Assembly: GCA_025617745.1 (NCBI GenBank)
Contig: CM046863.1
Coordinates: 6,446,015-6,510,014, forward strand
Reading direction: 5' to 3'
From: Heliocidaris erythrogramma
Lineage: Eukaryota; Echinodermata; Echinoidea; Camarodonta; Echinometridae
Length of the DNA stretch: 64,000 nt
Under the pieces are notes generated by a model. That model had not been told where the DNA came from and ran no database searches. It saw nothing but the letters and a program-made list of their open reading frames with translations. Each line of letters begins with the position of its first letter. Position 1 is the stretch's first letter. The position numbers and the translations under genes are program-made. Below are positions 38,814 through 48,395 of the stretch, one piece after another.

Positions 38814-38879
38814 GTCCTATCAGCTGATGATGACGACACACCTATTGCCAGACTAAACCACGGGAAACTATTTGGAGAG
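38814..38879 (+). CDS. CNGK: Exon: CNBD middle (to FGE), repeat A
   Basis: 66 bp, 22 codons, phase 0-0; acceptor TTCTACAG, donor GAG/GTGAGC. It encodes VLSADDDDTPIARLNHGKLF then GE. The run of four Asp lies in a beta-strand loop. The terminal Phe-Gly-Glu is the start of the phosphate-binding cassette, whose Glu contacts the ribose of the cyclic nucleotide in this family. In repeat B the same segment is fused to the next exon. Confidence 0.9.
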
Positions 38880-39388
38880 GTGAGCTATTTGTCTTAGTTT
38901 TCATGAAATTATGTTGTATTGTGTTATGATTATATTTTACGTTGTCTTTCATTTGGTTTTATTTATTAATAGGGGAGAATGAAAGCTTTCCCTAACATGA
39001 TGATAAATATTCAATTTTTTTTTTAGGAATAATGAATATTTTATTTGTTTCGATGAAAATTGTTATTTGTGCAACTTTTATTACAAATTATGATGGCTTC
39101 AGATGTTTTGATAGTAATGTCACTGTTCTGGAGGTAGTCTTTATTATATCATTTTCCATCTCAACTGTTGCCAGATGCAGATTTGAAAAAAAGAGTAACA
39201 TCTTGTATTTTTAAGCTGAACACCAACCTCTCGTATACTAGTAGTTTATTTACCCCCCCCCCAAAAAAAAAATAAAAAAATAAAAAAATAAATATAAGAA
39301 TAGTTGTATTTTAACTTGTAGTTGTACTTTATGTGATGTGGATGTTTTCGAATCACAATGATTTGTCTTGTCTTTTCTTGTCGTACAG

Positions 39389-39503
39389 GTTAGTCTTATC
39401 TTCAGCATGCCCCGAACAAACACGATCAGAGCCGCTGCTCACTGCGACCTGCTAGTCTTGGACAAGGGTGACTTACAGAATGTTCTTCTTCATTACCCTG
39501 AAG
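39389..39503 (+). CDS. CNGK: Exon: phosphate-binding cassette of the CNBD, repeat A
   Basis: 115 bp; starts phase 0 and leaves one base; acceptor TCGTACAG, donor G/GTAATT. It encodes VSLIFSMPRTNTIRAAAHCD then LLVLDKGDLQNVLLHYPE. The Arg-Thr pair in P-R-T-N-T-I-R-A sits where CNG channels bind the cyclic phosphate; Thr after Arg is associated with cGMP preference in CNG channels. Asn replaces the more usual Ala after Thr. Binding is predicted, not shown. Confidence 0.9.
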
Positions 39504-39512
39504 GTAATTAGT

Positions 39513-39665
39513 CCAGGGGCCCGTTACACATACCTTGCGTTTGAACGCAACTCAGAAAAATCAAACGCAACTTTATTTTCAGCCAATCAGAAGTGCGCAT
39601 TAAGGACTTGGGTTTGATTTTTAGGGAGTTGCGATTAAACGCAAGTTTTGTGCAACGCGCCCCAG
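39513..39665. mobile_element. Inverted-repeat element with GGGGC[CG]CGTT ends
   Basis: About 150 bp starting about 10 bp after a splice donor. The left part (GGGGCCCGTTACACATACCT, then TTGCGTTTGAACGCAACTC) and the right part are imperfect inverted copies (right end GAGTTGCGATTAAACGCAAG, then TTTTGTGCAACGCGCCCC). No coding capacity. Confidence 0.6.
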
Positions 39666-39937
39666 AATGACTACTGTATGCTCGTTTCGTGTTCCTTAGG
39701 TTGCTAATTTAACTCTACATAATGATCATAAAAATAGCAAAAAAAGAGTATATAACTGAAGGATTTGCGTTCTCATTAAAAAATATGACTTGGGTATCCT
39801 GCATAATAAACCAAATAAAAATTAAATATTTGTTTATCAAGTTAGGTTATCGCTTTAATGTATAAAAGTTATATTTTCTTTCTAAAACGCTCTGATTCCT
39901 TTGAGAATGATACTCAGAAATTGCGGAGACCTGGAAC

Positions 39938-40157
39938 TTTAAGGTCCGAATTCACAAAGGAGGTTTAAACCTAAACCATGGTTTAAACCTCCGTAAGCGT
40001 ACTGAAATAGGCGTAAAAAAGCGCACATTGTCCATGCGCGCGCTCAAAGAAATATATGATTGGATCGGATTCCGTGCGCACGTACGCTTAAAAACCCCAG
40101 GAGGGGGTTTAAACCATGGTTTAAACCAAACCTTCTTTCTGAATTCGGGCCTAAAAA
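39938..40157. mobile_element. Foldback element with GGTTTAAACC motifs
   Basis: The ends are inverted copies: TTTAAGGTCCGAATTCACAA at left and CTGAATTCGGGCCTAAAAA at right. Next to each end stands CCATGGTTTAAACC, itself palindromic. The total is about 220 bp with a GC-rich centre (GCGCACATTGTCCATGCGCG). It could fold into a long hairpin. Confidence 0.65.
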
Positions 40158-40278
40158 TTCCAAGTTCAGGGGTCATTTGAGAATGAGCTACAATGAAGTG
40201 CATGGTATTAATGATATACGTAGCCATCTGTTTTTCTTGATATAATCTGATGTTTTCCGTGTCCATTCATTCCTTTAG

Positions 40279-40410
40279 TCGCCAAGAAGTTGCAGGATAT
40301 CGCTGATCAGCGCTGTGACGCAGCGGGTCTCTTAGAAGAACGCGTTCGGGCTGGTGAGGGCATCATTCCTGCCTCCAAAAGCCTCTCAAGACATGGAAAC
40401 CCACAAAACA
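40279..40410 (+). CDS. CNGK: Exon: post-CNBD helix and linker, repeat A
   Basis: 132 bp; two bases complete a codon, then 43 codons, leaving one base; acceptor CCTTTAG, donor A/GTAAGC. It encodes AKKLQDIADQRCDAAGLLEE, then RVRAGEGIIPASKSLSRHGN. This is a charged helix following the CNBD and a Ser-rich tail joining the repeats, probably cytoplasmic. No catalytic motif. Confidence 0.85.
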
Positions 40411-40889
40411 GTAAGCTTGCTGACATATTTGTATTTAGATTTGACGTAAATGTCATCATACAATGAGATCATAGCAAGTATAATAGGAGACAATGAAAAG
40501 TATTTCTTGTTAGCAACGATAACAACATCCTGAAATAAAACTCTTTGAAGATGATTGGTGCTGCCTATATATATATGGTCTGTGATATTAGAATTATGTC
40601 CAACAGAAAACTTGCAGAGTCATCTTGTAATCGATATGATTTGATTTGCTTGCACTTGTATATCTATTCCATTTAAAGACATTTATTTCCAACTTCCCAA
40701 TATAAGTGTACAAAGTGACAAATGAACAAAATGATGTACATGTATTTTAACAAAAATATGACTTGAAGACACACCTCTAAAAACAATAGCTTGGGGCGAG
40801 GTTGTCCTATACGACAAAAACAACAACATAAATAAAGAAAACATCATAACCTGTTGAGCTTGATGAAATAAAATGCCACGTAAATCTTG

Positions 40890-41121
40890 TTCTATTTAAT
40901 CAAAACATGACTCCTTTATACACTTAACCTTGAATTTTGTCAAACTTATTGTTACAATTAAGGATAATCTTTGAAAAAAGTGATGTTAATTCATGTTTGT
41001 TTCATCAGAGCATGACCTTGCTTATCCCTTAAATTCCGACCAAAAATTACAATGTCGGCACTTTAATGTTCCAAGAATTAATATGAAAATTATGCATAAA
41101 ACTGCCTTTTTGTTTGATCAG
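40890..41121 (+). repeat. Degenerate tandem repeat including decayed copies of the next exon's 5' end
   Basis: The start of the exon at 41122 (ATCAG/AACATGACTCTGCC) has two look-alikes upstream. One is at 41009 after TTTCATCAG (AGCATGACCTTGCTTATCC); in the channel frame it reads KHDLAYPLNSD, against KHDSAYPLNSY in the exon. The other is weaker and lies at 40904 (AACATGACTCCTTTATACAC). Spacing is about 105-113 bp. Using the 41009 acceptor would shift the frame and hit a stop in the real exon, so it is probably decayed. Confidence 0.5.
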
Positions 41122-41219
41122 AACATGACTCTGCCTACCCACTCAACTCCTACGAAGCGTTTGACATGGAAGACGTAGAATCAGAATGGGTAACTGTACA
41201 CAGGGGATCTGTCGTCATG
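41122..41219 (+). CDS. CNGK: Exon: acidic inter-repeat linker
   Basis: 98 bp; two bases complete a Lys codon, then 32 codons, phase 0 end; acceptor TTGATCAG, donor ATG/GTAAGT. It encodes HDSAYPLNSYEAFDMEDVES then EWVTVHRGSVVM. The acidic, Tyr- and Ser-bearing composition suits a flexible cytoplasmic linker between repeats A and B. No domain recognised. Confidence 0.8.
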
Positions 41220-43268
41220 GTAAGTATCAATAGCCAATGGCATTGCTCCTTTCATCGACCTTAGGACACAACATCACACTTTCAGTCAATCAGATCAGCT
41301 CATTTCAAATATTCTATCCTTGTATAGCAATGATGAGTGAGGTGTGTTGAACGAGCGTCAGCATACTTTTTAATATATTCTATTCATGGATATAACCTGA
41401 AATGTTTGATTTCTAAATTGCAACAAAATAAAATAAAATGACAAGGAATGTTTCGAGTGTATGTAGTAGGGCTTATGTGAAAATACATGTATCATGATTC
41501 CAACAGTATAAATAGGCATTATATCACTTGATGCAAATTTCTCATTAGGAAAGCATCATTAAAAAAAAAAAAACAATGGCTAATTGAAGAATAAATAATT
41601 GGTAACATTTTTCTGTACATATAATATATTGTTTAAAAAGTACCTGAAACACACATTCATGTGATATTTTTTTGTGTGTGTATGCTGGTACAAATTGCGG
41701 ATTATGGAAATGGTTGACGGTTATTGTGTTTGATTTAATTTGTTATTCAATTACATTTGTTACCTATTTATACTATGCCGTTTTTTATTGATTGTTTCCT
41801 TTAAAAAATCCTCACTTTTTTAATTCCTACCCTTGTTATTAATGCATGGATTTTAATGAGTTACTAATAATGTAGTTCCTTACTATATGCTTAATATTAG
41901 CTTCACATCATCTGTAACATTCGGTTTTTCACATGGATGATAAACTAATCATTTGGTTACCTTCATAACATTTCCATGTGAAAGGTATATATTTCCTTAA
42001 TAGTATAGAGAATCATTGCTGTGATATTCTGTCCAGTAACAATAAAACAAGTAGAAAATAATTTGATAACAAAGTTGTGCATATCTACTCGCAAGTTTTA
42101 ATTAATACACTTGTCTCGCCACTGAAAATGTTGCATAATTTAATTGATTTATAATTCTGTTTTTTTTTCCTTGTAATTTACTATATTCCAGAGGAAGAAC
42201 AACATTCGAATGTGAATTATGTAACTGCATGCTTACTTATTTGATACATTCCCCCATTTTCATTTCTTAGAAATCATGTGTGCGATTATTTTACTCTTGC
42301 ATCGCACAACCACATATTCGAAGCCTCATGAAATTGTCTAAAGTACATGATTCTCATGAAGTTTAACCCCGTACACATTCTAACTCTGTCTCTAACTTCC
42401 CGCAAATTAGCCTTCATGATTAACATCATGCATCGCTTATGGGCTGCTCCAGATACTGACAAGAATGAATTTGAATACCTCCCCGACCCTTTGGAATTTC
42501 TAACATCAATCCATAGGTTTTTTTTTTTTACAGTGCAATTGATAACCGCCATTTAGCAGATAGCACATATGATCCATTATGCTGTCCCTGTCACTCACAG
42601 AATTTTAAAGGAAAGTCCTACGCGCAGTTTACATAAGCAAGGATTGCAATTCGTGAATTCAGCTGGATACCTGCATATCCATGTTGATTTTGATATAGAC
42701 AATGTTTGAATGCTTGAAAGTAAACTAATTATATAACAATCTGTGTGCATCAATAATTTTGGAAAGATGACAATAGTCGACTAACATTGCTCTAATAAAA
42801 TTAGATATATTTTTAAATTATTTTTAAAGGTCATTGGAAGGAACCAGGAGGGAGGGGGGGGGGGGGGGGGGGGTGATGACAATCACCAAGCGTGTTTACT
42901 TTTGATAATGGAGTCCAAAAGGACGTGGATCAGTGGTGGAATTTAAGGGACCATCTTTTTTTCTTTTGACCCTCTAATAAACGGAAGTGATTGCATCACT
43001 TAAGTGTAATATTTTCTCTTTTGATGTGGGTTTTGATAAACGGTTGGTTCCCAGTCAGAATTCACCTTTCTCACGCTAGTGGATCAAAATGAAAGATTTT
43101 TTTTTAGAGGGTAAAGTCAGGGGAACTACAAGCCTCTGGAATTCTAACCATAGTTATTCAATAACAAGCTACATGTATTCACTGTTTGCAGCAGGGAGTT
43201 AGCTCCATGTTTTAAATTGTTCATTTTTACTGACATCGTACGACATTTTATCACATTGCCTTAATCAG
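41220..43268. other. Intron, no further exon supported
   Basis: AT-rich sequence with a poly-G run at 42855-42872. A 42410-42520 open stretch containing EFEYLPDPLEF looks somewhat protein-like but lacks convincing splice sites in phase. Confidence 0.5.
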
Positions 43269-43295
43269 CACAGCCCGGCAAGGATGACACCATCG
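43269..43295 (+). CDS. CNGK: Probable 27-bp microexon in the linker
   Basis: Between acceptor TTAATCAG and a consensus donor TCG/GTAAGA lie nine codons, HSPARMTPS, phase 0 at both ends. The exons before and after also meet in phase 0, so inclusion or skipping would keep the frame. That is what one expects of an alternatively spliced cassette. The short length means chance cannot be excluded. Confidence 0.45.
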
Positions 43296-43469
43296 GTAAG
43301 AACATCATGCTTCAAAAAGTCGAGATTTAGCTCCTTCTTTTATCTCGCAAAAGAGCCTGTCACATCACCCCTTTTCACAAAAGCCCTTTTCCTTTCATCA
43401 CTCTAGCTGTGTAGTATCCATAGTCGCCCTTGTAGATATTCGCAGAGTAGTATTCTGTCTTTGTATACA

Positions 43470-43692
43470 CACTGTAAAAAATACTGTAGATTAACAGGTT
43501 TTTTGACTTGTAAAATTACAACTTTTCTGTTAATACGGTATTTTTCTTGTGAAATGGCAGGAAAATTAGCAGGAAAATTAGCAATTTTCCTGCCATTTCA
43601 CAAGAAAAATACCGTATTAACAGAAAAACGGCCAAAACTTGTAATTTTGCAAGTAAAAAAACCCTGTTAATCTACAGTTATTTTTTACAGTG
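43470..43692. mobile_element. Near-perfect palindromic MITE, 223 bp, CACTGTAAAAAATA ends
   Basis: The left half reads CACTGTAAAAAATACTGTAG and onward; the right half returns as CTACAGTTATTTTTTACAGTG. The match runs almost to the centre (GGCAGGAAAATTAGCAGGAA / TTTTCCTGCC). A transcript would form one long hairpin. No coding capacity, and the target duplication is unclear. Confidence 0.8.
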
Positions 43693-44961
43693 CATACTTT
43701 CCATCGCTTTAGCTCCACCCACTTTACTCCTTCATCCAATCACCGCCGAGTATAATAGTGTTTGTCTGTGTATGCGAACTTTTCATCGCTTCAGCTCCAC
43801 ACACTTTTCTATTTCACCCAATCACGTTCGTTCCTTTACTGTCACTAGCAACTCCAGCATGACGTCATCGTTACTTGTGCATAAGTCACGCCTTCTTTCT
43901 CCTTTGCACAATTCACTGCTACTCGAACACCTATTCGTGGTCAATTTAAGGTTTCGAGGCCACACCCCTTTGCCACCAAGTGCTACTATAATATTATCAC
44001 AAAATTAACATTCTGTTTCGTGTAAATTTCCATAGTCTGTAGGATCATCATAGCTGAAAGGCCATCACTAGGAAAAAAGAACAAGAAGAATAAAGCCAAA
44101 AGAAAGAAAAGAAAGAAGATTATTGAGGAACATCGATTCCAATTGTTCAAACTCTGTGTGAAGAAAGTATCTCTTTATATTGTATGGTCGGTGTTTTATT
44201 TCCTTGTGTAGTTTGTCAATGTATGTTACATTATTTTGGTGGCCAACTTCAATGTACATGTAGCATACTCATACTGTATCGGTATCTTGTGCACTAACCT
44301 TAATATCGTTACTCATTTAGATTTTGGTGTTTTAGTAAATATTAAAGAAAGGTATCTTGCATGCTTAGGTTCAATTCTTTTTGTGTATCTATTCGACTTC
44401 AATTTCAGAATTTCAGTTTTTAATGATGTCCAGTAATATGTGGATACGTGCTCTGTATTATCCTATTTTAGTCTAGATTGAAAACATTCTGTATATTCTT
44501 TTCAGAAAGGCAGAATCTCATACTTTTCTTTATTTGTTAAGATCAGTGGCTGAATACAAACAAATTGTGTTGATGTAATTATTGCTTTTTGTGGCTTTAA
44601 TCGTTTAGTTCACACTGTTAAAAAAAGAAAGGAAAACAAAATAGCCTTTCCGCTCCATTCAAGGAAGTCAGCAAAGTCATTCAAGGATTGATTGATTTAT
44701 TTATTACCACCAACAACATTTAATTACAATACATTTTTAATTGCATGAACCTAAAAGTGTATCGTAAACAAGACTAAATATAAATGATGAATATTGTGTG
44801 AGTTAATAGATTTCAAGAGATTTTAGTTGATAGTATACTTTTTCGTAACGTTAATTTGAAGAAATTGAGTTTATCGTAAACATGAAAAAGAAAATATACA
44901 ACAACATTGGTTATATTAGAAAGAAACAAAATAATTTCAAATTTTGTTTCTGTTGTCACAG
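43693..44961. other. Intron before the S1 exon
   Basis: No exon recognised. A GATTGATTGATTTATTTATT stretch near 44690 may be the tail of an old retroelement, but support is weak. Confidence 0.45.
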
Positions 44962-45124
44962 CGTACTGGACGTCATCTTCGTATCTTATGGGATGACATC
45001 CAATCACTCATCACTGATACCGTCGTCCTACCCAACTCACGATTTGCTAGGCTCTGGGAGCTTCTCGTCCTGCTCGTCACCCTTATCATCGCTTTCCTCT
45101 ACCCGTACTGTGCGAGCTTCATCG
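44962..45124 (+). CDS. CNGK: Exon: pre-S1 and S1 helix of repeat B
   Basis: 163 bp; phase 0 start, one base left; acceptor TTGTCACAG, donor G/GTATGG. It encodes RTGRHLRILWDDIQSLITDT, then VVLPNSRFARLWE and a hydrophobic S1 (LLVLLVTLIIAFLYPYCASF). A basic, amphipathic N-terminal part followed by L-P-N-S-x-x-x-x-x-W before S1 matches the pre-S1 region of CNG/HCN/EAG-type channels. Confidence 0.92.
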
Positions 45125-45229
45125 GTATGGGTCACCAGGGTTTTGTTGACTGACTTTGTATACTATTTTTGGACGATACTGCTTGAAAGAAATTAATCAG
45201 TCACTGCCATGTCATACAATTGCACTCAT

Positions 45230-45362
45230 GGGGGTGTTGCAAGAAATCCCCCATTTGCAATCGATTGCAAATATGATTTTAAATGGAACTTGCAATCAAT
45301 TGCAAGAATTGCGATTGATTTGGGGGATTTGCAATTGATTACAACTTTCTTGCAACACCCCC
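45230..45362. mobile_element. MITE, 133 bp, GGGGGTGTTGCAAGAAA ends
   Basis: The ends GGGGGTGTTGCAAGAAA and TTTCTTGCAACACCCCC are perfect inverted repeats of 17 bp. The interior repeats GCAATCGATTGCAA-like motifs in both orientations. No coding capacity. Confidence 0.75.
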
Positions 45363-45836
45363 TTAGTCTACTTCCCTGTTTATCAATTTCTGGGTATACA
45401 CGTACAAGTGAATTCTTGTCCGTTTATGTGGTTTTAGAGGGAATGATCATATCATCAAACAAACTTGTGATTTAAGAATTGCAGAGTGACTGATTGTGTC
45501 AATTATAAAAGAAAATAAATAAATTCCATTATAAAAAGCTATAAAAATGAGCGTAAAATCGACAGCTTTTGTAAAACAATTGAGTAGAATTCTCTGCCCC
45601 TTCCCCGTTTATTAATTTCTGGATACGCCACTGGCAACTTCACTTTTAATGAGGATCGGGGAAACAAGAAACAATTAAGATTGAACTGAACACTGAACTA
45701 AGCACTAAACATCGAAAAGGAAATTTAGAAGATATTGGTTATTAATCTTTGTTGAGATGTAACAGTGTCTAAATCCGACAGTGTTAAAATATGATATATA
45801 CTGAATTTTAGGAGATACATTTTTTTTTCGTCACAG

Positions 45837-45962
45837 CCAACCAAAACCGCAACGACGAAGGGACAGAAAACCTGATTCTCCTTACTCATATGTATCTCAT
45901 GGACTTTGTACTGGTCATCGACATCGTAGTACGACTACGAACGGCAGTCACCACACCTAACG
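45837..45962 (+). CDS. CNGK: Exon: S1-S2 loop and S2 helix of repeat B
   Basis: 126 bp; two bases complete an Ala codon, then 41 codons, leaving one base; acceptor CGTCACAG, donor G/GTAAGA. It encodes a hydrophilic loop (NQNRNDEGTEN) and S2 (LILLTHMYLMDFVLVIDIVV), then RLRTAVTTPN. Asp residues in F-V-L-V-I-D-I-V-V-R fit the conserved acidic positions of S2/S3 voltage-sensor-like domains. Confidence 0.9.
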
Positions 45963-46191
45963 GTAAGAACATTGTGTCGTAGCTGCAGGGGCACTGGGGC
46001 AGGTGCCACCAATTGAATGTTGATAAAGAGAAGAAAAGGAGAGGAAAGAAAAAAAGTTTCAAAAGAAAGAAAAAGAAAGGGGGCAGTGAACGTGATAAGA
46101 GACTGAGCGGCCCCTCCTACACCTTCCCGTTATCGGGGACCATGTTAATTCACATTCATCCACTGCCTGGTACAAGGGAAAACCCTCGGCC

Positions 46192-46206
46192 TCCCCCCCC
46201 CCCCCC
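46192..46206. repeat. Poly-C run
   Basis: About 15 C in the intron between S2 and S3 exons. Confidence 0.9.
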
Positions 46207-46456
46207 GCTCCACCGAAGATGTCGATGCCCCCTCAATGCCTCTACCCACAACACAGACTGTTCGATTAGGAAAGATTCATTCAATTATCTACTTGGAATA
46301 TAATAAGAATTAGCTTATTCTTACCTCGCATATGTAAAGTCGATGCAAGTAGAACTATCTGATCACGTGTTGAGGTTTTCTGAACCATGAACAAGGTTTT
46401 TATTTTAATGAGGCTTTGTGATTTATTATTCTTTATCTTTACTTTTGTTTTTCTAG

Positions 46457-46632
46457 GTACATTCAAGGACTTTCATTACATCCGAGACCACTACGTACGG
46501 AGCTGGGGCTTCGTGGCTGATGTGGTTGCCATCTTACCCCTTGATCTCTTCTGTCTCCTGCTACCTGTAGGCATCAAACGAACTCATGCTCTCTACCTAC
46601 TCGCTCTCAACAGGCTCATTAAATGCTGGCGG
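46457..46632 (+). CDS. CNGK: Exon: S3 and S4 helices of repeat B
   Basis: 176 bp; two bases complete a Gly codon, then 58 codons, phase 0 end; acceptor TTTTTCTAG, donor CGG/GTAAGC. It encodes TFKDFHYIRDHYVRSWGFVA, then S3 (DVVAILPLDLFCLLLPVG) and S4 (IKRTHALYLLALNRLIKCWR). S3 has the D-x-x-A-x-L-P-x-D signature of CNG-type channels. S4 keeps a few basic residues (K, R, R, K, R) with a gap in the middle, like the weakly charged S4 of CNG channels. Confidence 0.93.
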
Positions 46633-47494
46633 GTAAGCTTGATAACCAACGCCAAATTGAAACCTTTAAAAATCAGATTGTCACACATTTCTACATGTTT
46701 CAATACTAGCTGATTACCCATGGACATGTTTTTATGCCCCCACGGTTGTGTTGTGGCATTATGTTTTCAGATTGGCTGTCGGATGTCCGTCCCATTTTTT
46801 TTTAACCACAATAACTTGAGGAACTTTGAACAGATTTTAAGCAAAGTTGAATCGCGTATGTGTAAACATGTAAGGATGAAGTGATTAAATATTGCATGTA
46901 AGTAATGCTTTTCAAAGCTGTTTTACAGTGTATGAGATGTGTTATATGGTATTAATGATTCATTAACAATTCTCTCCCTTTTCTTCTTTTTTTTAACCCT
47001 TTTGAGACAATTGACCACATTTTGTGAGTTGACTCAACTTTTGATTCAGAGCTTTAAAAATATACCAGATCCATGAGTAAAAATAGCAAATCCATGGGTA
47101 AAAAATAGCAAAAATTTCTGCACACACTGTGTCCATTTTGGTTGCATAACCATAATTGCGTTTGATGCCAGAAATTAAAAAAAAAAGGAGAATAAGCTTT
47201 AAAATCTTTAAATTGGCAACACGTTAAGAGGTTCAAAATCATTGTTTTTACCAAAATTGGCAATTTTTAAACTTTTCGACTAAATTATCAACCATAATTA
47301 TATTGTTTTCAAAGAGATTACACCTCATTAGAACCATGTAGCACTAAAATAAAATTATTAATGTTGCCAAATTTGAAGAATAAAATGTGATCAATATTAG
47401 CCCTTAAATAATTCCTGTCCTGAAAGGGTTAAACTAAACAATTCATCCTCATTATTTCTATAACTTATTTGAAATCATCTCCAAAATGTCTTAG

Positions 47495-47637
47495 GTTCCA
47501 AACTACCTGCAGAACTTGGAACAGAACCTGGACGTCAACATCGGGACCATCCGGATCTTCAAGTTTGTCATCTACATTGCCCTCCTCTCCCACTGGAGCG
47601 CCTGCCTCTGGTACCTCTTCGCATGCCCATCGGGCAA
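47495..47637 (+). CDS. CNGK: Exon: S4-S5 linker and S5 helix of repeat B
   Basis: 143 bp; phase 0 start, two bases left; acceptor ATGTCTTAG, donor AA/GTAAGT. It encodes VPNYLQNLEQNLDVNIGTIR, then IFKFVIYIALLSHWSACLWY and LFACPSG. The H-W-S-A-C-L-W-Y at the end of S5 is a strong CNG/HCN/EAG-superfamily signature, and repeat A has the matching H-L-T-A-C-G-W-Y-Y. The donor opens directly into a minisatellite. Confidence 0.93.
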
Positions 47638-47640
47638 GTA

Positions 47641-48395
47641 AGTACCCCGCAACCCCAGTAACATACACTCCTGGTATCTTACATCCCTGATACCCTGCCC
47701 TCTGACATCCTACCCCTCTGGTACCCTATGCCACGGTACCTTACGCACCTGCTATCCTTTACTACTGGTACCATAGAACCCTGATACCTACATCCCTGAT
47801 ACCCTACATTTCCGTTCCCCTTCACCTCTGGTACCCCACACCCCTTGTACCCTTCACCCCTGGTACCCTACATCCCTGTTATCCTAAACCCCTTGGACCC
47901 TTCACCCCTGCCCTACACCCCTGGTACCATACACCCCTGGTACCCCTACATCCCTGTTATCCTAAACCCCTTGTACCCTTCACCCCTGCCCTACACCCCT
48001 GGTACCATACACCCCTGGTACCCCTACATCCCTGTTATCCTAAACCCCTTGTACCCTTCACCCCTGCCCTACACCCCTGGTACCATACACCCCTGGTACC
48101 CTGCATCCCCGGTACCCTATAACCCTGGTACCCTATACATCTGGTACCCTCTATTTCCTAATACCATACACCCCTGGTACCCATCACCACTAGTACCTTA
48201 CACCCCTGGTACCATACACCCCTGGTACCCTACACCCACGGTACCATATAACCCTGGTACCCTATGCTCCTGGTACCCTACACTCCTGGTACCCTATACA
48301 TCTGGTGCCCTCTATTTCCTAATACCACACACCCTTGGTACCCATCACCCCTAGTACCTTACACCCAGGGTACCATACACCCCTGAAGCCCTACA
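47641..48395. repeat. Minisatellite: 16-bp TACCCTACACCCCTGG unit with a 78-bp higher-order repeat
   Basis: Pyrimidine-rich units of about 16 bp, many with a GGTACC site, fill about 750 bp starting at the splice donor. Between 47871 and about 48105 the array is ordered into 78-bp higher-order units (CATCCCTGTT begins at 47871, 47949 and 48027). The long open frame through it (Pro/Tyr-rich) follows from the repeat and is not a gene. Confidence 0.9.

Noticed and set aside
42413..42517. Open stretch with EFEYLPDPLEF, considered as a linker exon
   Set aside because: The putative donor (ATAG/GTTTTT) and acceptor are weak, and phase agreement with neighbouring exons could not be shown.
46730..46830. 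TTTATGCCCCCACGG...GTCCGTCCC segment as a named repeat
   Set aside because: It looks like a widespread invertebrate repeat, but only a fragment is present and I could not define its borders.
47845..48354. 169-codon Pro/Tyr-rich open frame
   Set aside because: It arises from the 16-bp minisatellite, lies inside an intron and has no start context or homology.
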